Shown here: positions 10,396 to 23,081 of the stretch, piece by piece
How the letters are laid out: each line of letters opens with the position of its first letter
How positions within the stretch are numbered: the first letter of the stretch is position 1
Assembly: GCA_016937215.1 (NCBI GenBank)
Contig: JAFGWI010000292.1
Location: 1 to 64,000, forward strand
DNA length: 64,000 bases
Direction: 5' to 3'
Origin: Spirochaetales bacterium
GTDB lineage: Bacteria; Spirochaetota; Spirochaetia; SZUA-6; JAFGRV01
Position numbers and translations under genes: made by a program
Notes under the pieces: model-generated
What the model was told of the DNA's origin: nothing
Database searches by the model: none
Seen by the model: the letters and a program-made list of their open reading frames with translations, nothing else

Positions 10396-11102
10396 TTTTA
10401 TACGCATTTAGTCCGCTAAAACGAGGCCTATGGTTTGAGCATTCTGAAGAGAAATGGAGAAGAAACTACATTTTTTTTGAATGGTACCCATTGTGTCATC
10501 GGAGTAAACACGTTATTAGAGAAGCAATATGTTTGTTGTTGAATGGGATTCTTCACTCTGCTTCGCGAAAATCTGAATGACGGCGGGGGCAAGCGAATCT
10601 CTGTTATCCTGAGGAGGAATGACAAAGGATCTCGCTGTGTTTAAAGGCTTGGTTCGCAAAAACAGTCGCTTCATATTCATCAAGATTCTTCAGTTTGCTC
10701 CGTTGTGTTCGGACTATGACCACGACTTATCATCTGAACAGTTAAATTTCAGGTATATTTTGCTTTTTGTTTATTTGCAGGACAGGTGTTACTAAGTTAT
10801 TAGGGGTGTATTAGCTCCAGAAAACGGAAGCCCCTATTTAATGGTAAAGGAAATGGGCATTTGCCTTTTCATTCTTCATAACTGGCCTAATAAGCTTAAA
10901 AATAGCCAATTTTTTATAGACTATGAAGATGGTATGGAACCGAAAACTGATCAGTTTAATTTTCATGAAAAGTTACAAATAGTTTTGGAATCCAAGGAAT
11001 TAGAGGGTTTATCGGCCCTTGCAAATATTCATTATTACATAAATCCCGGTATTAAATATATAACCATTTGCAAAAATCCCGCAATTATATTACCCTGTTG
11101 CC

Positions 11103-11912
11103 ATGAAACAGAAAACCCAGTCGATCTCACAAATAAAGCCTGGCTTGTGTAAAGCCCTGGATTATTTTTTTACCGATATTGATGATACCCTTACCACGGG
11201 TGGCATTCTGCCATCGGAATCCTATGCCGCGATTTTTGCCCTGGCCCAGGCAGGCATTAAAGTAGTGCCAGTCACTGGCAGGCCCGGGGGGTGGTGCGAT
11301 ATGATTGCCCGATATTGGCCTGTAGAGGCTGTCATTGGTGAAAATGGAGCTTTTTATTTTAGTTATGATCGCCATAGCAAAAAAATGAAGCGCCGCTATT
11401 TTTTTGGTGATAAAGAAATGGATAAAGCCCGGGCAGCCCTGACAGAAATAGAACAACAGGTTCGTGAAAAAATACCCCGGGCTAAAATAGCGGCAGATCA
11501 GGGTTTTCGCCTTTGGGATCTGGCGATTGATTTCAAGGAGGACTTGCCCGAACCCCTGAGTGCTGAAGAAATTCAGTCAATTTGCCGCATTTTTGAAGAT
11601 CATGGCGCGCGCTACAAGGTCTCCAGCATACACGTGAACGGCTGGTATGGTGATTTCGACAAGCTCGGTTGCGTACGTCGTTATCTTGAGGACCAGGCTC
11701 ACCAGAGCTGGAGCGACCTTCGCGGGAAAATCATATACATCGGCGATTCGCTCAATGACGAGCCACTTTTCGCTGGTTTTGACTACAGTATAGGTGTAGC
11801 TAATCTCAAGGATTTCTGGGGTCAGCTGGAATATTTTCCGACTTATCTCACCTCCCGAGCATCGGGCGACGGCTTTGTGGAAGCAGTGAAAACCATTCTT
11901 CACTACCGTTAA
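11103..11912 (+). CDS. HAD-superfamily hydrolase (Cof/MPGP-like)
   Basis: YFFTDIDDTLTTGG; VVPVTGRPGGW; YIGDSLNDEPLF. Confidence 0.85.
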   Translation: MKQKTQSISQIKPGLCKALDYFFTDIDDTLTTGGILPSESYAAIFALAQAGIKVVPVTGRPGGWCDMIARYWPVEAVIGENGAFYFSYDRHSKKMKRRYFFGDKEMDKARAALTEIEQQVREKIPRAKIAADQGFRLWDLAIDFKEDLPEPLSAEEIQSICRIFEDHGARYKVSSIHVNGWYGDFDKLGCVRRYLEDQAHQSWSDLRGKIIYIGDSLNDEPLFAGFDYSIGVANLKDFWGQLEYFPTYLTSRASGDGFVEAVKTILHYR

Positions 11913-12562
11913 TTGGTTGATCAATCACAAATAGGACCTTATTTCGCGAATCCATTTTTTTTTGTTCGGTTTGTTCTCAAAGGCCTTATCCTGGATGAAA
12001 AATCTATTAAAAAGTATCTCCTTCCGTTTTTTATTAGCTGAATATTCTGTTTCGAGGATTCAGCTCTGCCGTTTTGAATCTATCGCGGTTTTGCTTGGCT
12101 CGGAATTCCCGGAGCCTTTTGGTTTTATTGAGTGATTAAAAAATCGTCTTTTTTCCGGAGCTATGCTGATCATTATGTTTCCATAACCTTTTTTACTCTG
12201 AAGCCCGGCATTCTGAATTATATTTTATTCAGTGTGTATCTTGTATTAATTATTATATTTTTATTATTATTGAACCGCTATTATTGTTCTTACTGTATCA
12301 ATTTTGTGAACCCTTTAAACAGTGTCAAAGGAGAAGTACATAAAAGGTTTTTTGAGAGTAATATAGTAATCAATGATGCATGGAAAAAAATACTGAGCGC
12401 TAAAGCGTATAGCCGGTTCGGCGGCATATTGGTGCGGTCGGAGAACTTTGTGGCCAAGCATCAAGGCAGGGTGGATGATATCTCCATCCAGGACCAGGCC
12501 GCGACAATCCCGGTCCGCGTAATTGTGGAGGTGGACTGATTGTCAGTTACGATCAGTATCTT

Positions 12563-13777
12563 GTGTTTGCGAGATCTCATAGAGCTTGCGTTAATGGAAA
12601 TCTGATGATACTGGCACAGGATGCCTCACCTTTTCTGTATCCTCACGGTTGGACCGGGGCCGGATCCCTGCTTACGGAGCATCGTCGTTGTGTTCCAGAA
12701 ATTATTGAATACAGCAATCGCTTTGTTTACAAGTCATTGCTGAATGTAAAAACCCGATCAGTGCAATCCATGTGGCCGGCCCTTGGATATTGTCATGTTG
12801 GTGGTGAGTCGCGTAGGGTTCATAACTCCCAATGCAATCCGGTTGAGGCCCGGGCCATTGCCTCCTGGGTAAAGAAGAATGAAAATGAAATTACCGAAGG
12901 GCGGCAGCTGGCCCTTGCTGACGCCCTTGCTATTATCACGCCCTTCCGGGAGCAGCAGAAGGAGATTGTGCGCGCCTTGAAGGAAGCGGGTGTCAATACA
13001 AAGGGCCTTGTTGTTGGAACGGTTCACGCCCTTCAAGGCGCAGAAAAGGCAATTGTCCTTTTCTCGCCAATCTATGGGCGTAATCACCTGAGTGGGTCAT
13101 TATTTTTCAATCAGTCTTATAATATGCTGAATGTAGCTGTTTCGCGTGCGAAAATACACCTTTTTGTTTTCGGGAACATGGCCCATTTTAGGGCCACCGA
13201 AAGGGGAACGCCTTCCGGTGACCTGGCCGCGCTCCTTTTCCGAAGGCCGGAGAATGAGATACCCAATCAGTTTGTGTTTCAGGAACAGGGTATTGCTTTT
13301 TTTGATCAGGATCCGGTTAAGCGAGTGGATAAGCTCAAGGCTCATCGTGGTTCGCTTAAGAAGGCCTTTGTAATCGCCCAAGCACGGATAGTTGTGGTTT
13401 CTCCGTTTATCACGATAGCCGCCCTGCAGGCCGACGAGATCCCAGCCCTTGTGTCAACTGCTGTGGCCCGCGGTGTCGAGGTGCACGTTCTTACTGACAG
13501 TAGCCTTGATCTGGTCGATGGTCAGCTTAGGCCGCAGGCGAGGGAAGGAAGGATTGCCCTGGAAGCCGCTGGAGCCAAACTCTCTGTCCTGTCGGGTATT
13601 CATAACAAGACAATCATGATAGATCGTGAGGTATTTATCGAGGGTTCATTCAATTGGCTTTCGGCTGTTCGAGACGAAACCAGTCAGTATCACCGGTATG
13701 AGACTTCGCTCGTGGTACAGGCTCCCTACTGTGAGCGCTTTATCCAGCGGGCGGAACAAGAACTCGGGATTGTGTAA
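12563..13777 (+). pseudogene. N-terminally truncated SF1 helicase C-terminal half fused to PLD-like domain
   Basis: Helicase motifs V/VI (VGTVHALQGAEKAIVLFSP...NVAVSRAK) without motif I/II upstream; C-terminal HNKTIMIDREVFIEGSFNW PLD-like (HxK). Confidence 0.65.
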
Positions 13778-14126
13778 GGAAAAAAGCCTTTATCATCAAA
13801 AACATTGAATCGCCAATCGAAAACTATGTCATCAAACCTCTTGAAAAACAGGGCTGTAAAATTATCCAGGGTCCTTCGGCTGCTCCGGACAGCGAAACAC
13901 CCGGGCAGCGCGTCTTTTGAAGACCCTTTGCCCCTTCAACGGTTGTGAAGAACCCTTACGCGCTTTGCCCTGCGGTGTTTGCCGACCTTAGTCAGGACGC
14001 GATAAAACAAGTTCTAGGGGTTGTATCTTTCGAATTCTTTGCCGACAACGAAAGCTATTGCCGCATGTTTTTTGCCGGATATTTTCCATAGAGCATAGTG
14101 TTAAAAGAGATGAGCCGGGGGTGACC

Positions 14127-14278
14127 GCGTTAGGGATTGGAGGGGCAGTGTGTTGTTTTTTCAAAAACTACACACTGAAAGCCGGTGGCACGAAAATTTC
14201 GTGCCACCGGCTTTCGAAGCGCGAGCGGAGCCCCGGAAAGCCCGGCCCGCCGTAACAAAGTGAAGGCGGGTAACGCCC
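14127..14278 (+). repeat. Modular hairpin repeat copy D
   Basis: GCGTTAGGGATTGGAGGGG CAGTGTG..TTTTTTCAAAAA..CACACTG; AAAGCCGGTGGCACGAAAATTTCGTGCCACCGGCTTT; CGAAGCGCGAGCGG...GGAAAGCCCGGCCCGCC...GGCGGGTAACGCC. Confidence 0.87.
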
Positions 14279-14322
14279 TGAAAATATTAAAAAAATGATT
14301 TCCTGTTCCCAAGGGCCTTTTC

Positions 14323-14775
14323 CTAGAAAATATCCCCTGGTTTAATTTTCATGGATTTCCCGTTAATAGTAAGTTCAAAGTAGTTGGGAAGGATTCCGTT
14401 AAAAATCTGAACAGACACCTGGTATTTGATATTTTTTATTTGGCCTCCAGCCAGGTTTAAGTCCGCTATCATTGTGTTATTTAAACCCTTGCGTACTGTT
14501 CCGGACATGGAAGTGTAATTAAAATCCTTTTTTAGATTTGACTTCAGGGTATCAAAACTGAAATTCGTGAATGTCATAACTCCGTCTTCTTCATTATAAC
14601 TGGCATTTTCAACCTCTTGCCTGAAGCTGATCGATAAATTAGCGCTCATGAAGGCGCGTGTGGTAACGCCAAAGGCCAGGCCGGCCTCTTCTTCGGAAAT
14701 TTTGCTGCCCACGTTGCAGCCCAAAAACAGGAATAATAGGCTTATACACGCTATGCTGATGCTTGTTTGTTTCAT
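14323..14775 (-). CDS. Putative lipoprotein of unknown function
   Basis: Lipobox-like LLFLFLGCNVG; 150 aa. Confidence 0.6.
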   Translation of the reverse strand: MKQTSISIACISLLFLFLGCNVGSKISEEEAGLAFGVTTRAFMSANLSISFRQEVENASYNEEDGVMTFTNFSFDTLKSNLKKDFNYTSMSGTVRKGLNNTMIADLNLAGGQIKNIKYQVSVQIFNGILPNYFELTINGKSMKIKPGDIF

Positions 14776-14848
14776 GGTTATTCCTCCTGAGGGTGTGATA
14801 CTGAAAGTGTGTCTTATTTTTGGATGAATTGCAATGGTTTTATTTTCA

Positions 14849-14878
14849 GAAAAAAAAGGACCGGCAAAAGCCGGTCCT
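14849..14878 (-). terminator. Rho-independent terminator downstream of xylanase gene
   Basis: On minus strand: AGGACCGGC TTTT GCCGGTCCTTTTTTTT. Confidence 0.8.
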
Positions 14879-14898
14879 GAGCTTATTTGAGATTTAAC

Positions 14899-17016
14899 TT
14901 AGCAAGGAAAACTGCTGATAGACCCGACATATATCTGGGCAATCAAGAGCGCGTCAACAATATTAACAACATTATCGCAGTTAACATCAAGACATTCCTC
15001 CATAACTGTAGTTACAATGGGTAAGCCAACGTAAACCTGAGCCGCGAGCAATGCGTCAACAATATTTACCAGGCCGTCACCATTTCCATCACCTTTGAGA
15101 ACACAGGTCGTGCCGCCGGTTGAAACTGTTACGGTGCTTCCAGCAACTCTTCCTCCAAGCTCTTCGGCTGAAGGAGCTGTCAGGTTGTTAATGGAAATGC
15201 CGACCTCTGATGTGCCTTCAGTGCTGGTTGCCTTTAGGTAGATAACCAGAAGTTCCATGTCAGAACCAGGTCCAATACCGTTTACATCAAAACCAGTGGC
15301 AGAGATTTTGCCAGGAGTAGCAGCATTGGCAGCTGCCAGAAAGCCTTGTGAACCTGCTTTTGCGGCACTTGCTTCAGTGGTCGTGTCAGCCAGAAGATAG
15401 CTTGTGTTGAAGTTAATATCAATACCATAGGCGGCCAGGGCTGAATTGCCAAGAGTTGTCACTTCAATAGCCAGAGTCAAGCTTTGGCCTGGTTGTACTT
15501 GCTTGTTTGCCGGAACAACAGCCAGTTCCACATCGGGGTTTGGCGGAGGTGTCGGTGTTACAACCTGAGTCGGGGCTTCTGTTTCGCTTGGTCCTGTACC
15601 GTCAAAAAGAATGTAACCGGAACAGTGCATCATTTCGCTGTTAGAACCGCCGCATGAACTATCCTGCCAAACGGCTGTGTTGGTTGCCTGGTCTTCAGCT
15701 TCGAATTTTTCTCCATTATAGATGATATAGTCTAGCTGAACATCCAGACCATTATCAACATTATCATCGTTTGTAAAATAAACGGATATCTGGCCGTTAG
15801 CCCTTGTGGAGTACTCGGTCATCGTGGTGGTTAATGTAAAGGTATCGACAATTTCTCCAGCCGCATGTATTTCAATGATTTCACCACCCTTTGTGCCAGC
15901 TGCGTTTACGATCAGGTTGGCATTTGGGTCAACAGTTGGTGTTGGTGTTGGCACGTCTGTGGGCGCCATGGTTGTACCGCCCTCCATCAAGGCTTCCTGT
16001 ACAGCATAATAAGCAGGTTTTGGATTGTAGCTTCGGTCAAAAAGCAGCGGGTTGTCTGTTCCGGGGAAGGTTTGAGGTACCCATGAATATTGGTCTGTTA
16101 TGCCCCATACCTGGAAAACAGTACAGGCAGGCTGCTGCATGACTTTCTGCATAACACTTTTGTAAATTTTGGCCTGGTTTTCATAATCGGCCGTGCTGGC
16201 ATTTGGATTGATTCGAACATCCATTTCAGTGATCCAGATTTCAAGGCCTAGGTCAGCAAAGCGCTGCATGTTCTGGGCAAAGCTGTCGTAATTGATACCA
16301 GTGTCTGTAAGGTGCATTTGAAAACCGACACCGTCCACTTTGATACCTCGCTGTAACATGCCTTTAATCATATTATAAGCACCAGTGGATTTTGCGCTGA
16401 CAACATGCATGTTGTAGTCGTTGTAAATCAGCTTGATATTGGGATCAACTTGGGCAGCCCGTTTAAAGGCCAGATCAATAAAATCTTCGCCGATAGTGTT
16501 GTACCAGAAAGAGCGTCGGAAAGTACCATCTTCGTTGAAAGCTTCATTAACAACGTCCCAGGCAACACACTTGCCTTTAAAATGATTTAAAACAGCGTCG
16601 ATATGCTCATACATGCCTGTGATCATTGAATTACGATCGCGAAGGTTTTGTATCCAGCTTGGTGACTGAGAGTGCCAGACCAAAGTGTGTCCATGAACGA
16701 GAATATTGTTTTGCTGGGCAAAGCGGACAACATTATCAGCTGTTCCCCAGTTGAACTGACCTCGGTTGGGTTGAAGAGACTGCATTTTCATGGAGTTTTC
16801 ACTTGTTACGATGGCAAATTCGGTTCGGGCAATTTCCTGGTAGCGCGCGGCATTATTAACAGACTGAAAATTATCCTGCGTTGCATAACCAATTAATTTA
16901 CCGTTTTGTTCACCTAAAACTCTTAGTCGTTCGCCAGTTTGAGCAATCAGCAATCCTTGCATAAGAAGAAGTGCTAATAGAATAAACAGGGCTTTTTTAA
17001 TTCCGTTTCGATTCAT
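14899..17016 (-). CDS. GH10 endo-1,4-beta-xylanase with xylan-binding CBM, cohesin-like and type-I dockerin modules
   Basis: GHTLVWHSQSPSWI, WDVVNEAF, WITEMDVR (GH10); [30 protein letters not shown] (CBM60-like); cohesin-like LAVVPANKQVQPGQSLTLAIEVTT...; dockerin [22 protein letters not shown]...[22 protein letters not shown]. Confidence 0.9.
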   Translation of the reverse strand: MNRNGIKKALFILLALLLMQGLLIAQTGERLRVLGEQNGKLIGYATQDNFQSVNNAARYQEIARTEFAIVTSENSMKMQSLQPNRGQFNWGTADNVVRFAQQNNILVHGHTLVWHSQSPSWIQNLRDRNSMITGMYEHIDAVLNHFKGKCVAWDVVNEAFNEDGTFRRSFWYNTIGEDFIDLAFKRAAQVDPNIKLIYNDYNMHVVSAKSTGAYNMIKGMLQRGIKVDGVGFQMHLTDTGINYDSFAQNMQRFADLGLEIWITEMDVRINPNASTADYENQAKIYKSVMQKVMQQPACTVFQVWGITDQYSWVPQTFPGTDNPLLFDRSYNPKPAYYAVQEALMEGGTTMAPTDVPTPTPTVDPNANLIVNAAGTKGGEIIEIHAAGEIVDTFTLTTTMTEYSTRANGQISVYFTNDDNVDNGLDVQLDYIIYNGEKFEAEDQATNTAVWQDSSCGGSNSEMMHCSGYILFDGTGPSETEAPTQVVTPTPPPNPDVELAVVPANKQVQPGQSLTLAIEVTTLGNSALAAYGIDINFNTSYLLADTTTEASAAKAGSQGFLAAANAATPGKISATGFDVNGIGPGSDMELLVIYLKATSTEGTSEVGISINNLTAPSAEELGGRVAGSTVTVSTGGTTCVLKGDGNGDGLVNIVDALLAAQVYVGLPIVTTVMEECLDVNCDNVVNIVDALLIAQIYVGSISSFPC

Positions 17017-17394
17017 TCTTTTTCTCCTGATTTTAATATTTTTTATTTGTAATTAGTATATCATAAAATAGGACATTTTAACATTGAAATTTAAGGGAAA
17101 TTTATAGAAAAATCATTTAATCCTGGCATGTAATTGTTTTTGCATCAAAAAGGCTAATCAGAAAACATGATGCCCCTATCAGTGGAAAAAACCACTTGAG
17201 CTCTTGCAAATATCCCATGGTTAGTTACAACTGATTGAAGAATAGTGCTGATTGGCACCAGGAAATTCAGTCACTTGACTCAGACCATCAGCTTGTCGTA
17301 CAATCCAAACACAAGATGGAAACGCTTGTTTCACCTATCAGAGTCGCTGATAGTAAAAAATGAATCTTTATCTGGCATGAATAAAGGGCGTTGC

Positions 17395-17538
17395 CTGCCG
17401 CTCAGGAGCAGGGCAGGCCGGGCTTTGCGCGACTTCGCTGTTGCTTCGAAGGTTTTGACGCTGAAATAATCAGCGTCAAAACGCTTTGCTTGGGCATTTT
17501 TGAAAAAATGCCCAAGCATCGCTCCAATCCCTAACGCG
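17395..17538 (-). repeat. Modular hairpin repeat copy E
   Basis: rc: CGCGTTAGGGATTGGAGCGAT GCTTGGGCATTTTTTCAAAAATGCCCAAGC AAAGCGTTTTGACGCTG..CAGCGTCAAAACCTTCGAAGC...AAAGCCCGGCCTGCC...GGCAGGCAACGCC. Confidence 0.87.
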
Positions 17539-17615
17539 GAAACCCTGGCCGCAGATTCAACCAGGCTAATATAAGAATCGAAAGAAACTTGTTTTTTCAA
17601 GGAGGCCAAAATCTC

Positions 17616-18344
17616 ATGAAATATCCAAAGGTAAACTCTTATTTGACCATTGATGATGCACCTTGTGAAAAACTTGAAAAAAAAATCGATTTTCTTGAAA
17701 AACACCATATTAAAGCCATCTGGTTTTGTTGCGGCAAAGATCTGAAGCAATACCCTGAATTGGCAGAAGCCATTATCCAGGCCGGGCATGTTTTAGCCAA
17801 TCACAGCATGGATCATGGTTTTTTTTCCGAACTGACTGTGGATGAGGCCCGTTATCAAATCCTGGAATGTGATAACATTATAGAAGAAATCTATTCAAAA
17901 GCAGGAATCAAGCGTCCTGGCAAATTTTTTCGCTTTCCCTATCTGGATAATGGACAAAAAGCAGACTACGGCCGGACAGACTGGCAGCATCCCCATGTTA
18001 TGGCTATACAGAAAATTCTGAAAAACAGGGGATACGAGCATCCTCCCTTTAAAAATATCAACCACCCCTGGTATAAACAGGGCGGTTTTGATAGATGCAT
18101 TAATGTGGATTGCAGCTATGACAGCCGGGACTGGGCCTTGGCCGCGGGCAATGAAAGTTTCGGCTTTCATTCCCTTGATGATCTTGTGGCCAGGCTGGAG
18201 CAGGAGTTTCCTTCTGAGGGGCGTGATATTGATTCAAATGAAATTGTACTAACCCATGCCTGGGTGCCTTTTGATATTTATTCAGGACTCATAAAGCGTA
18301 TGCTTGAAAAATCCTTTCACTTCATATTACCGGAAATTTTATAA
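17616..18344 (+). CDS. Polysaccharide deacetylase (NodB homology, CE4-like)
   Basis: YLTIDDAPCEKLEKKIDFLEKHHIKAIWFCCGKDL...GHVLANHSMDH...RFPYLDNG; AAGGAGG upstream of ATG 17616. Confidence 0.85.
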   Translation: MKYPKVNSYLTIDDAPCEKLEKKIDFLEKHHIKAIWFCCGKDLKQYPELAEAIIQAGHVLANHSMDHGFFSELTVDEARYQILECDNIIEEIYSKAGIKRPGKFFRFPYLDNGQKADYGRTDWQHPHVMAIQKILKNRGYEHPPFKNINHPWYKQGGFDRCINVDCSYDSRDWALAAGNESFGFHSLDDLVARLEQEFPSEGRDIDSNEIVLTHAWVPFDIYSGLIKRMLEKSFHFILPEIL

Positions 18345-18384
18345 TTATTGGAATTTATCAAATGTGTTTTCAAAGGAGAATAGG

Positions 18385-19371
18385 ATGAATAAAGCGATTA
18401 TTTTTATCGTCATCTTAATACTATTATATACTTCAGTTTTTGGAATGGATATTAGACTTGGAAGCGTGGCGCCGAAAGGCTCACCCTGGATCAAGGCTTT
18501 GAACCAAATAGCTTCGGATTGGCGGCAGATTTCCGGGGGAAAAGTGGCATTAAAAATTTATCCCGGCGGGATGGTTGGTGATGAAAAGGAGATGCTGCGC
18601 AAAATCAAACTACGCCAGCTGGACGCGGCTGCCATGACTATTTCAGGAATGAACCAGATTTCCAAAGGAGTGATGGCCATGGCCACTCCGATGATGGTTT
18701 CCCGTTACGGTGAGCTTGAATATCTGTTTGAAAAATTGGGCCCTCATTTCGAGGACCAGATGAAAAAACAACGCTATGTCGTGCTTGCCTGGATATTCAT
18801 CGGCTGGACCTATTTTTTTTCCAAAGCAAAGGTGAGTACGCCGAATGATATGAGGGGCCGTTCAATCTGGGTCCTTAGCAGTAATCAGAGTGAGATACAG
18901 GCCTGGAAAAGCGCTGGTGTTAATCCGGTGCCCATGAGCGTGCAGGATGTGTTGCTGTCACTTCAGAGCGGAAAGCTGGACAATCTTTATGCAACCATGA
19001 CCACCGCGGCAGCCTTTCAATGGTTTGGGATCGCTGACCATATGCTGGATATGCATTGGGCACCCATGGTGGCTGGTTTTCTCGTGTCCTCCACAGTCTG
19101 GGACAAAGTTCCAATGGAGTACAGAGAGGAAATGCTAAAGGCTGCCCAAAAAGCAGGAGAACAGGTTTCCCGTGAATCCCTGGAAATCGATAACCAGGCA
19201 TTAGCTACCATGAAGGAATACGGATTAAAAATTCATAGTCCCAGTGTTGAAGATAAAGCTCAATGGAAAGCCCTGATGGATGAATACCTAGACATTATTA
19301 TCGACAAAGAGTTTGGACGCGAATCCTATGAACTTGTTAAAAAAACCCTTTCAGAATATCCTGGGAAATAA
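18385..19371 (+). CDS. TRAP transporter substrate-binding protein (DctP-like)
   Basis: Signal peptide; RLGSVAPKGSPWIKALNQIASDWRQISGGKVALKIYPGGMVGDEKEMLRKIKLRQLDAAA; GGAGAATAGG before ATG 18385. Confidence 0.85.
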   Translation: MNKAIIFIVILILLYTSVFGMDIRLGSVAPKGSPWIKALNQIASDWRQISGGKVALKIYPGGMVGDEKEMLRKIKLRQLDAAAMTISGMNQISKGVMAMATPMMVSRYGELEYLFEKLGPHFEDQMKKQRYVVLAWIFIGWTYFFSKAKVSTPNDMRGRSIWVLSSNQSEIQAWKSAGVNPVPMSVQDVLLSLQSGKLDNLYATMTTAAAFQWFGIADHMLDMHWAPMVAGFLVSSTVWDKVPMEYREEMLKAAQKAGEQVSRESLEIDNQALATMKEYGLKIHSPSVEDKAQWKALMDEYLDIIIDKEFGRESYELVKKTLSEYPGK

Positions 19372-19381
19372 TCCTTTTGGT

Positions 19382-19915
19382 TTAGGCTGTTGTTTGGTTT
19401 GAATTCTGCCTGGATTGGGCAAATCCTGGTATATGTTTCCATTCCAAACCTCTGGGAATAATGACACTTTTTACTCCAAGGGAACTGACTTCATGGATGT
19501 TTCGACTTTCATCATCAAAAAATATCATCGCGGAATAGGGCAGGGCGGTTTTTTCTCTTAAACGCTCAAAATGTGTTATTTTTGAACCAGGATAAATCTC
19601 GCTATAGCTAAAATACTTTCCAATATCAAAAAGATGGATGAGTTTTTGGGCCCAATCCGGCTTTGATGTCCGTGAAGCCAAGGCCAGCCGGATTCCCTGC
19701 TGTGAGAGTGTTTGTAAAATATCGGGCACATCAGGATAAAGGGATAGGCATCTTTCCCGGCTGTCAAAAACAAAATGCCCGCCTTTGACATAGGGAGGTT
19801 GGGTGTGATCGCACCAAAGGCCTCCACAATCCCAGAGTGTAAAATCAAGGTCAAATACAAAAAGTTCAGGATGAATCATTAGGCCGATCATAAAGAAAGA
19901 CCGATGTTTGGTCAA
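19382..19915 (-). CDS. Magnesium-dependent phosphatase-1-like HAD hydrolase
   Basis: VFDLDFTLWDCGGLWCDH; LALASRTSKPDWA; MIFFDDESRNIHEV. Confidence 0.8.
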   Translation of the reverse strand: MTKHRSFFMIGLMIHPELFVFDLDFTLWDCGGLWCDHTQPPYVKGGHFVFDSRERCLSLYPDVPDILQTLSQQGIRLALASRTSKPDWAQKLIHLFDIGKYFSYSEIYPGSKITHFERLREKTALPYSAMIFFDDESRNIHEVSSLGVKSVIIPRGLEWKHIPGFAQSRQNSNQTTA

Positions 19916-20226
19916 TCAGGATGGTGTCAGCATAATTACCATGGCCGGGTTTGACTATTTTTGTGGTAAATTGCATAAAAATGTAGGGAACCCACAAAAC
20001 CGCACGCGTCAATTTTGCTGTATCATAAGATGAGAGGGTAGGTTTTAAAAGCAGGGTTAAAGCAATATCCGCCTGTGTCTCAGGCTCATTAACCGGGAAA
20101 TCGAGTTTTCGGGATTGGAACCCTGTCTGGAAAAGCTTGATTCATAAAAATGACATGTTGTAATTATTTTTGAAAAAAGGATTCACTTTAAAAGTGGACC
20201 TTATAATAAATGAAAGGAATAAATAA

Positions 20227-22152
<1,926 letters not shown>

Positions 22153-22177
22153 AGGTTTACTTTTTTTCCATTTTTTT

Positions 22178-22211
22178 AACGGCAAGGTTTATCACCTTGC
22201 CGTTTTTTTTT
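22178..22211 (+). terminator. Rho-independent terminator after esterase gene
   Basis: AACGGCAAGGT TTATC ACCTTGCCGTTTTTTTTT. Confidence 0.85.
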
Positions 22212-22290
22212 AATCTTTTCGGCAAATAAGAGGCTGTTTTATAAGGTCTTGTCTGTCGATCAATTTCACGGAAGCTGTTTTGATAAGCCC

Positions 22291-22602
22291 CTATTCCTCT
22301 TTTGGGCTATCATCCTCTGATGGGTTCTTGTCGTCAACACGGACAATTTCAATTTTGGCTTTTGTCAGGAATACAGCCAACGCGCCGATACCGGCTAATA
22401 CAGGTGATAGTATGGCAATAGCACCGGCTCCTGCAATACCGGCATTTAGAGGAATCTCCATGAGGACTTCGTTGTTATGATTTTTGATCCGCAGTTTTCG
22501 AATATTTCCCTGTTGAACCAGTTCCTTGATTTTTTTTACCAATTCGTGGCCTGAGATTTCGATTTCCTTTACCCAGTCTTTGTTTTGTTTATCTTCTGAC
22601 AT
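22291..22602 (-). CDS. DUF4342-like small protein
   Basis: 103 aa, VKEIEISGHELVKKIKELVQQGNIRKLRIKN...hydrophobic C-terminal segment. Confidence 0.6.
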   Translation of the reverse strand: MSEDKQNKDWVKEIEISGHELVKKIKELVQQGNIRKLRIKNHNNEVLMEIPLNAGIAGAGAIAILSPVLAGIGALAVFLTKAKIEIVRVDDKNPSEDDSPKEE

Positions 22603-23081
22603 ATTTGTTCCTCCTGATTTTTGATGTCTGATTTCTTTATTGTGTATAAATTAGCATAAATCGCCAAAGGTGGAAAGGCGATGAATATTCGCCTTTCCGG
22701 GATAGGATCTTCCATAATTTGTGTGGAAGTATAAAGGATTCAATTCCCTTGCCTGTGGCTTTTAACAGAGAGTATTAATATAACAAGAAAGCGTAAAGGG
22801 GATGTTACTTCTGGGCTTTGTGAATCTGTATCATTTATTTCATTGAGTTATGCGGCAAATCCTGGTCACATTTTTGGTGTTTTAGCGCGAAAATGAGAAA
22901 ACATTATTACCTATAATATAAACAGATAAGCTAATGGCCCCCTGAATTTCTGTGAGTGAATATAAAACCCTGTTAAACACTTTGACCTGATTCGGATTGA
23001 ATAGCACAGCTGGTCATATTCTGAATGACAGAATAAAGTCCAATATTGCCAGAACAAAAGCAATCAAAGGCTAACAAAAAA

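Noticed and set aside
10841-11152. 103-aa ORF MVKEMGICLFILHNWPNK... as a real gene
   Set aside because: Overlaps the HAD gene start, no family recognised, low-quality start context. Left uncalled.
13942-14090. Small ORF NPYALCPAVFADLSQDAIKQVL... as an independent gene
   Set aside because: No start codon/RBS and abrupt 5' end. Treated as a decayed fragment.
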